Positions 1-4,554 of a stretch of 6,381 bases of DNA are shown one piece after another. Numbering within the stretch: position 1 is the first letter of the stretch; every line of letters starts with the position of its first letter. Source of the stretch: Bacteroidota bacterium (lineage in GTDB: Bacteria > Bacteroidota > Bacteroidia > Chitinophagales > Saprospiraceae). Both the position numbers and the translations under genes were made by a program. Location of the stretch: positions 1 through 6,381 of the forward strand of contig QQUB01000697.1 of the NCBI GenBank assembly GCA_008501835.1, given 5' to 3'. The notes beneath the pieces are model-generated. The model made no database searches, had not been told where the DNA came from, and saw nothing but the letters and a program-made list of their open reading frames with translations.

Positions 1-693
1 CGACCAGTCAGCAAAACCAGAATAATCAGTCGTAAAAGTATACCAAATATCGTTGTCGGCTGGCAGGCTATTGAAACCGAAGCAAGTGTTGTCGGGATGA
101 TCCGGGCCATCCGTGGTGGCATCAATCGTTGAAAATTCTTGCCCTGAGCCCAAAAATACGGGAATGGCATTTGCACAAAGGTTATTTTCGGGACCACCAA
201 CCAATTCGGAAATGATGAAAGATCCTGAGCCTTCAGAAACCGTTCCCGTGTCGTCACCATAACCTCCAATTCTCAATAAATATGTTTCTCCTTCGGAAAC
301 CACAAAAGTCAGGTAGGAAGTATTGCCGGAACAATCGGGTGAATCGTCATTACATTGCAAAATGTCATCATCAGTTGGTAAACAACCTGCTCCAGCTTCA
401 TAAACAGAAATCCTTGTGTCAAAATCGGCCGTGCCACAAAGTGACCATCCAACCTCTCCTGTTATTGGTGCTGTAAATGAATACCAAACATCTGCAGGGA
501 TGGAGTCATTGGTTGTTCCGAAACAATTCTCATGATCAGGACCATTATGAGTTGCTCCAATGGTTGAGAATTCAATTTCAGTATCTATCAATACTTCGAT
601 TGCATTCATACATGAATCGTTTGCCGGAGATTGAGCGTAAGCTGTGCCCACCCAAATAAGTGTAATAGAGATCAAAAGTAGATTTCGCATCAT
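1..693 (-). CDS. Secreted Cys-rich beta-sandwich repeat protein (N-terminal part, truncated by window edge)
   Basis: An open frame of 231 codons runs without a stop from ATG at 693-691 to the left edge, so the 3' end is missing. Residues 1-20 form a signal peptide: a short basic start, a hydrophobic core, and a likely cleavage after Ala-Tyr-Ala20 before Gln-Ser. The mature part contains two tandem homologous units. Unit 1 (about 25-165) and unit 2 (170 onward, cut off) share an N-x-x-C-x-N-A-I opening, an EFSTI-x-A-T segment, G-P-D-H, a C-F-G turn and a D-(V/I)-W-Y-(S/T)-F-T strand. Unit 1 goes on with Asp/Cys-rich loops (C104, C114, C121) and a Y-L-L-R-I-G-G strand. This pattern resembles the pre-peptidase-C-terminal-like beta-sandwich repeats common in secreted Bacteroidota proteins. 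The paired cysteines suggest disulphides outside the cytoplasm. No catalytic motif is visible, so an adhesive or carbohydrate- or surface-binding role is only inferred. A type IX secretion sorting domain may lie beyond the window. A second ATG at 690-688 is an equally possible start. Confidence 0.85.
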   Translation of the reverse strand, partial: MMRNLLLISITLIWVGTAYAQSPANDSCMNAIEVLIDTEIEFSTIGATHNGPDHENCFGTTNDSIPADVWYSFTAPITGEVGWSLCGTADFDTRISVYEAGAGCLPTDDDILQCNDDSPDCSGNTSYLTFVVSEGETYLLRIGGYGDDTGTVSEGSGSFIISELVGGPENNLCANAIPVFLGSGQEFSTIDATTDGPDHPDNTCFGFNSLPADNDIWYTFTTDYSGFADWS

Positions 694-827
694 AAACTAA
701 GTGTTTTGCTGTGAACAATTAAATAGAAGATTTTTACAAAAAGAAAGGCACGGAAAAACAGAGAGTATTTTCAGGAAAGCATGCTAAAGGTAAAAAAACT
801 TTCCACAAATTTTTTGGATTATGGTAA

Positions 828-846
828 CTCCTAAAATTTTTAGGGG
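828..846. promoter_or_regulatory. Near-perfect palindrome upstream of the TolB-TPR gene, candidate operator
   Basis: CCTAAAA (830-836) is followed by a single T and its exact reverse complement TTTTAGG (838-844). A T.G and a C.G pair extend the symmetry to 828-846. A one-base loop cannot fold as an RNA hairpin without opening the centre, so a double-stranded protein-binding site is more natural than a terminator. It lies in the region between two divergent genes and ends two bases before a TAnnTTTG box, a usual place for an operator. The binding protein is unknown. AT-rich background makes chance symmetry possible. Confidence 0.4.
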
Positions 847-848
847 AA

Positions 849-877
849 TATCTTTGTTAGATGTTTTATTAAATTTG
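849..877 (+). promoter_or_regulatory. Candidate Bacteroidota promoter boxes (TAnnTTTG, two copies)
   Basis: TATCTTTG at 849-856 and TAAATTTG at 870-877 both match the Bacteroidota -7 consensus TAnnTTTG exactly. A start site just downstream would give the TTG start at 914 a leader of roughly 30-50 bases. Neither box has a TTG or TTTG at the usual distance of about 17-23 bases upstream; the nearest, at 813-816, is too far from the first box. If real, the promoter has a weak -33 element and may depend on an activator. The region is AT-rich, so one of the two boxes may be chance. Confidence 0.4.
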
Positions 878-913
878 TTGCAAGCAAGTATTTGACAAAT
901 CCAGTTTGTAAAG

Positions 914-2683
914 TTGGTAACAAAAGAAATCACCATAGCGGTTTTACCTTTTCAGTGTCTGTCTACGGAGTCACTCTTTGAACTAATGGTAAATGGTTTC
1001 ACTGAAGATCTTACTATTAATTTGTCAAAATTTATCGGGTTATCGGTTATTTCCCAATACTCCACACAGCATATTAAGGGTGCTTCCGATAAGCAAGAAA
1101 TAAATCGCCTGGGCGCAGATTATTTTGTTTCAGGAAGCTTCAGGGTTCTGGGAGATACGGTTCGAATCGGTTTTCAATTGGTAAAAACGAATGGATTAAG
1201 GATCATTTTTGCCAAACAATACGATCAGTTAAAAACCTCGGTACTCGAAGCTATGGATGAAATTGTTGAACAAGTAGTCAGTGTGCTTCGACAACAAATC
1301 AATTATGATCTGCTTTCCCTTTCCTATAAAAAAGAACCTGTCCAGCTGGCAGCCTATGAAAACTGGCTGCTGGGTATGGACCTCCTTAAAAAAGGGTCAC
1401 TTGAATCCGACCTGAAAGCCAGAACCTTTTTTGAGGCTGCTTTGAAAATAGATCCTGGGTACGCCAGAGCTTATACGGGCCTTTCCCTGTCCTATTTCAA
1501 TGAATGGAGTTGCCAGTTATGGAGCAGGTGGGATGTGAGCCAGAAAGGAGCTCATGAATATGCGCTTAAGGCTTTGGAACTGGATGAAAATGACTATGTG
1601 TCCCTGGCTGTTTTGGGCAGAACTTACCTGTATTCGGAAGAATTTGAAAAGGCAGAACATTATCTAAGAAAGTCTTTGAGGATGAATCCCAATGATTCGG
1701 ATAATTTGATCCAGGTAGCTTTTTCTATGATGTTTTTGGGATATGCTGAGGAGGCCGAAAGGTTGTTTTTGAAAGCCTGCAAGCTCAATCCCATGCATCA
1801 GGATGGTTATTTTTCTTATGGTTCCAATATTTATCTTGAATTGGGGCAATTTGAAAAATGCATTGAACTGAGTAAAAAAGTTAAACTCTCTTCCTGCTGG
1901 GTGGATTTTCCAGTTTATACGGCAGCGGCTTATTTTCATTTGGAAGATCTTGAAAAAATGACTGAACAATGGGAGCTTTTTTTGAAGCAGTTTGAGAATC
2001 AGATCTATTCAGGTAAGGGACATATAGCTGAAGAAGCTCTCCAGTGGCATAAAAATGTAAATCCCTACAAAGGGGAGACCAGGCTTAAACATTTTTGGAC
2101 ACACATTGGAGGAGATCAGCAAGCTTTTGTTTCCGATGCAGCTAAATCACCGATAGAAAAAGCTCTCTTCGTTTTTGAGGAAGGCCTGTGGAGGATAAAT
2201 TACAAAGGAGAAACCATCAGAATGAAGGATGCCAAGGGGTTAAGGGATATTGCCAAACTTCTGATTACACCCGAAACAGATATTCATGTAGGAGAATTAA
2301 TGGGGATTGCTATGGAGGATCAAACAGGTGTAAAAACCATGGACGAACAATTTAAACAGGACGTCAAAAACAAATTATCTACTTTACAGGCAGCCATTCA
2401 GGAAGCAGAAGCATTACAACAATACGACCGGTTAAATTCACTCAGGGTAGAATATGATCAACTAATTGATCATCTGTCGGGTTCCCTGGGACTGGCCGGA
2501 AAACCACGTGAGATTGGCTCAACGGTTGAAAAGGCACGTTCTGCTGTCACACTACGAATAAGAGGAATTATTAAAAAAATTGGAAAAGACCATCCCGGGT
2601 TAGGCAGGCATCTGGCCAATTCTATTCAGACAGGTACTTTTTGTTCTTATCGCCCCGAAGAACCAGTAAACTGGCAATTATAA
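914..2683 (+). CDS. TolB-like/TPR signalling protein with C-terminal split winged-helix-like domain
   Basis: This encodes 589 residues, probably cytoplasmic: no signal peptide or membrane segment is visible. Residues 5-128 match the TolB-like domain found in class III adenylate cyclases and CadC-like regulators: an I-A-V-L-P-F strand, N-G-F-T-E-D-L, L-S-V-I-S, then G-A-D-Y-F-V-S-G-S-F. Residues 145-385 are TPR-like, with A-Y-E-N-W-L-L-G at 147-154, A-L-K-I-D-P-G-Y-A-R-A-Y at 176-187, and L-x-P/L-x-E helix pairs. Residues 419-460 (F/V-F-E-E-G-L-W-R-I-N-Y, K-G-L-R-D-I-A-K-L-L, H-V-G-E-L) and 537-589 (ending G-R-H-L, T-G-T-F-C-S-Y-R-P) form a C-terminal domain I recall from multidomain cyclase/AAA-type regulators elsewhere. 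Its two halves flank a coiled coil at about 475-522. No cyclase, kinase or ATPase domain is present. The start is TTG: it lies eight residues before the first beta-strand's core, an in-frame TGA sits at 893-895, and the first ATG (986) would remove that strand. No Shine-Dalgarno is visible. A scaffold or transcription-regulator role is inferred. Confidence 0.85.
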   Translation: MVTKEITIAVLPFQCLSTESLFELMVNGFTEDLTINLSKFIGLSVISQYSTQHIKGASDKQEINRLGADYFVSGSFRVLGDTVRIGFQLVKTNGLRIIFAKQYDQLKTSVLEAMDEIVEQVVSVLRQQINYDLLSLSYKKEPVQLAAYENWLLGMDLLKKGSLESDLKARTFFEAALKIDPGYARAYTGLSLSYFNEWSCQLWSRWDVSQKGAHEYALKALELDENDYVSLAVLGRTYLYSEEFEKAEHYLRKSLRMNPNDSDNLIQVAFSMMFLGYAEEAERLFLKACKLNPMHQDGYFSYGSNIYLELGQFEKCIELSKKVKLSSCWVDFPVYTAAAYFHLEDLEKMTEQWELFLKQFENQIYSGKGHIAEEALQWHKNVNPYKGETRLKHFWTHIGGDQQAFVSDAAKSPIEKALFVFEEGLWRINYKGETIRMKDAKGLRDIAKLLITPETDIHVGELMGIAMEDQTGVKTMDEQFKQDVKNKLSTLQAAIQEAEALQQYDRLNSLRVEYDQLIDHLSGSLGLAGKPREIGSTVEKARSAVTLRIRGIIKKIGKDHPGLGRHLANSIQTGTFCSYRPEEPVNWQL

Positions 2684-2701
2684 GCTCCTGCGTAAAGCAT
2701 T

Positions 2702-2749
2702 TCTTACAAACCTTTTCTCCAAATCTTACATTGTAAGTTAAAAACTTAC
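2702..2749 (+). repeat. Overlapping inverted repeats with alternative pairings after the TolB-TPR gene
   Basis: GTAAGTT (2733-2739) pairs with AACTTAC (2743-2749) around a three-base AAA loop, a 7-bp stem. The same GTAAG can instead pair with CTTAC at 2725-2729, and TCTTACA occurs again at 2702-2708. The central GTAAG arm therefore has several mutually exclusive partners. There is no U-run after the hairpin and it is AT-rich, so it is a poor intrinsic terminator. It could be a protein-binding site, a weak terminator for the upstream gene, or a leader element for the hydroxylase. Confidence 0.4.
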
Positions 2750-2755
2750 GCCTTT

Positions 2756-2783
2756 AGAAGTGAAATATAAATTATTCACTTTT
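2756..2783 (+). promoter_or_regulatory. Leader hairpin just before the hydroxylase start
   Basis: AAGTGAA (2758-2764) is the exact reverse complement of TTCACTT (2775-2781), with a 10-base AT loop. A G.T and an A-T pair extend the stem to 2756-2783. It ends 12 bases before the ATG at 2796, where it could hinder ribosome access in the mRNA. An in-frame GTG at 2760 lies inside the 5' arm, which argues against that GTG as the start. Function is inferred only. Confidence 0.35.
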
Positions 2784-2795
2784 AAATCTATTATC

Positions 2796-3587
2796 ATGCC
2801 TACACCATTAGAAATTTTACTCGACCCAATTTCTTTAGTTATTCTTGCCATGTATGCTATTTTAATGATCTGGGAGGCAGTCTTCCCAGCTCGTGAATTA
2901 CCAAAGATTAAACATTGGAAAATCAAAGGGTTGGTTTCCTTTGCCGTATTTTTTTATCTCTCAACCTACCTGCCTTTGCTTACTGATCCCTTTTTAGAAC
3001 CTTACCGGCTGTTTGATTTAACAGGTCTTGGAACATTAGGCGGTGCTCTGGTCGGATTGCTGATTTACGAATTTGGTGTTTTCCTATGGCACTGGGCCAT
3101 GCATCGCTTTGACTTCCTTTGGAGGACTTTTCATCAGATGCATCACAGTGCAGAACGCCTGGACACCTATGGAGCATTTTTCTTCAGTCCATTAGATATG
3201 GCCGGATTTACTTTTCTGGGTAGTATTTGTTTTGCTTTGTTGGTAGGAATTACCCCTCGGGCTATTACGGTTGTGCTTTTGGTCACTACTTTTTTTAGCA
3301 TATTTCAGCACGCCAATATTAAAACTCCCCAATGGTTGGGTTATATAATTCAACGTCCTGAGAGCCACACCATTCACCATTCAAAGGGTGTTCATAAATA
3401 CAACTATTCTGACTTGCCAGTATTCGATTTGATCTTTGGTACTTTTAATAACCCCAAGGGTTATGAAAATGAAACTGGTTTTTACGAGGGAGCATCTTCC
3501 AGAGTGATTGAAATGCTGACCTTCCAGGATGTTGTGGAACCTGCTGAAATTGTTTCACCTGAAAAAAGATTGGAAAATGTCATTTAA
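2796..3587 (+). CDS. Fatty acid hydroxylase / sterol desaturase superfamily membrane enzyme
   Basis: This 263-residue integral membrane protein belongs to the di-iron hydroxylase superfamily (fatty acid hydroxylase, sterol desaturase, alkylglycerol monooxygenase relatives), which uses O2 to hydroxylate or desaturate C-H bonds of lipids. Three histidine clusters that bind the metals are visible: H99-W-A-M-H103, H113-Q-M-H116-H117 and H191-T-I-H194-H195. There is also a conserved Q-H172-A-N and the C-terminal N-Y-S-D-L-P-x-F-D-L-I-F-G-T block (203-216). Hydrophobic segments lie at about 12-29, 45-62, 79-98, 131-151 and 155-171. Length and motif spacing fit an intact enzyme. ATG at 2796 is chosen because the protein then opens in the usual way (M-P-T-P-L-E-I-L-L-D-P before the first membrane helix). 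The upstream in-frame GTG at 2760 would add 12 poorly fitting residues and lies in a hairpin. Substrate is unknown; sterol, carotenoid and ether-lipid roles cannot be separated from sequence alone. Its last 11 bases overlap the next gene. Confidence 0.9.
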   Translation: MPTPLEILLDPISLVILAMYAILMIWEAVFPARELPKIKHWKIKGLVSFAVFFYLSTYLPLLTDPFLEPYRLFDLTGLGTLGGALVGLLIYEFGVFLWHWAMHRFDFLWRTFHQMHHSAERLDTYGAFFFSPLDMAGFTFLGSICFALLVGITPRAITVVLLVTTFFSIFQHANIKTPQWLGYIIQRPESHTIHHSKGVHKYNYSDLPVFDLIFGTFNNPKGYENETGFYEGASSRVIEMLTFQDVVEPAEIVSPEKRLENVI

Positions 3588-4506
3588 AGAAACCATAAAC
3601 AACAAAGAGATATTCCTGACGGATGGTGGTCTTGAAACGACGCTGATCTATCAGCATGGAATTGAATTGCCTCATTTTGCTGCTTTCGATCTCGTAGGTA
3701 AACCCAAATACACCGAATTGTTAGCAGATTATTACCGGGGTTACCTTGAATTGGCTAAAAAACATCAAAGGGGCTTTATTCTGGAAAGTGCTACCTGGAG
3801 AGCTAATCCTGAATGGGCATATAAATTAGGCTATTCCAAAGGAGAATTGGAAGAAGTTAACCGCCTGGCCATTCAACAGCTAAAAGAGATAAAAACGGTT
3901 TACGATCACCAGCTTGATAATATCTACATCAGTGGATGTATCGGCCCGAGAAAGGATGGATATGATGTAGGGGAAAAGATGACAATTGAGCAAGCTCAGG
4001 GTTACCACCAATTCCAAATCAGGGTGCTGAGGGACGCAGGAGTGGACTTAATTACAGCCCTCACCGTAAATTATATTGAAGAAGGACTTGGAATGACCCT
4101 TGCCGCAAAAGAACTTCAAATCCCTGTGGTTATTTCTTTTACAGTGGAATTAGATGGAAAACTGCCTGGAGGTTCCACTTTGCGGGAAGCCATTACACAA
4201 ATTGATCATCTTTCGGAAAGTTATCCGGCATATTATATGATCAATTGTGCCCACCCGACTCATTTTTTAGATGAACTAAATCCTGAGGCAGAATGGTCCA
4301 AAAGGATTAAAGGCATCAGGTCCAATGCTTCGTGTAAAAGCCATGAAGAGTTGGATGAATCGGAAGAATTGGACAGGGGTGACGTTAAGGAGTTCGCAGA
4401 CTGGCACTTACAGTTGCTGGAGAGACTTCCTGAGGTGAAAGTATTTGGAGGTTGCTGCGGGACAGATGAAAATCATATTGAAGCCATTTGTCAAACTGTA
4501 CATTAA
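3577..4506 (+). CDS. Homocysteine S-methyltransferase family protein (zinc-dependent)
   Basis: This 309-residue cytoplasmic protein belongs to the homocysteine S-methyltransferase/BHMT family, a TIM-barrel fold that moves a methyl group from a donor such as S-methylmethionine or a betaine to a thiol acceptor, classically homocysteine to give methionine. Visible hallmarks are L-T-D-G-G-L-E-T-T (14-22), E-S-A-T-W-R-A-N-P-E-W (70-80), G-C-I-G-P-R-K-D-G-Y (120-129), the I-N-C224-A-H-P-T-H-F segment, and G-G-C293-C294-G-T near the C-terminus. C224, C293 and C294 correspond to the three zinc ligands of the family, so the enzyme looks active. It belongs to a subfamily with the D-G-G-L-E-T-T opening rather than D-G-A-M-G-T, so the donor and acceptor may not be the textbook ones. 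The ATG at 3577 is chosen because M-S-F-K-E then leads straight into the barrel. It overlaps the hydroxylase stop by 11 bases, which suggests translational coupling. An earlier in-frame ATG at 3529 lies deep inside the hydroxylase gene. Confidence 0.92.
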   Translation: MSFKETINNKEIFLTDGGLETTLIYQHGIELPHFAAFDLVGKPKYTELLADYYRGYLELAKKHQRGFILESATWRANPEWAYKLGYSKGELEEVNRLAIQQLKEIKTVYDHQLDNIYISGCIGPRKDGYDVGEKMTIEQAQGYHQFQIRVLRDAGVDLITALTVNYIEEGLGMTLAAKELQIPVVISFTVELDGKLPGGSTLREAITQIDHLSESYPAYYMINCAHPTHFLDELNPEAEWSKRIKGIRSNASCKSHEELDESEELDRGDVKEFADWHLQLLERLPEVKVFGGCCGTDENHIEAICQTVH

Positions 4507-4508
4507 AT

Positions 4509-4554
4509 AAAATGGAGGAAAAGTGGAGGTGGCCTTCAGGGGCTACTCCATTTT
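4509..4554. terminator. Probable bidirectional terminator between convergent genes
   Basis: AAAATGGAG (4509-4517) is the exact reverse complement of CTCCATTTT (4546-4554), so either strand gives a stem flanked by A on one side and T on the other. Inside it, GTGGCC (4529-4534) can pair with GGCTAC (4541-4546) with one G.T pair and a six-base loop; these arms meet the outer stem at 4546. Only 36 bases separate the two stop codons, so the right arm lies within the last codons of the minus-strand kinase gene. A shared terminator fits the convergent layout, though the T-run is short. Confidence 0.6.

Noticed and set aside
282..659. Two short plus-strand open frames antisense to the secreted-protein gene
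   Set aside because: They lie opposite a convincing minus-strand gene with signal peptide and repeated domains. Their translations are Gln/His/Arg-rich, low in structure and without recognisable motifs.
694..913. Remnant of a cyclase or DNA-binding domain upstream of the TolB-like domain
   Set aside because: The frame of the gene is closed by TGA at 893-895, and the region is AT-rich with no recognisable coding motif in the frames I read.
1664..1969. Minus-strand open frame inside the TolB-TPR gene
   Set aside because: The plus strand encodes clear TPR repeats across the whole stretch. The opposite translation has no domain character and no start context.
2760..2795. GTG at 2760 as the hydroxylase start
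   Set aside because: It would add 12 residues that do not fit the family's start and lies inside the leader inverted repeat. ATG at 2796 gives a normal N-terminus.
2738..3380. Minus-strand open frames opposite the hydroxylase gene
   Set aside because: The plus strand carries all three histidine clusters and membrane helices of a known family. The antisense frames are fragments without motifs.
3529..3576. ATG at 3529 as the methyltransferase start
   Set aside because: It would overlap the hydroxylase by 59 bases and add 16 residues before the usual family start. ATG at 3577 is more economical.
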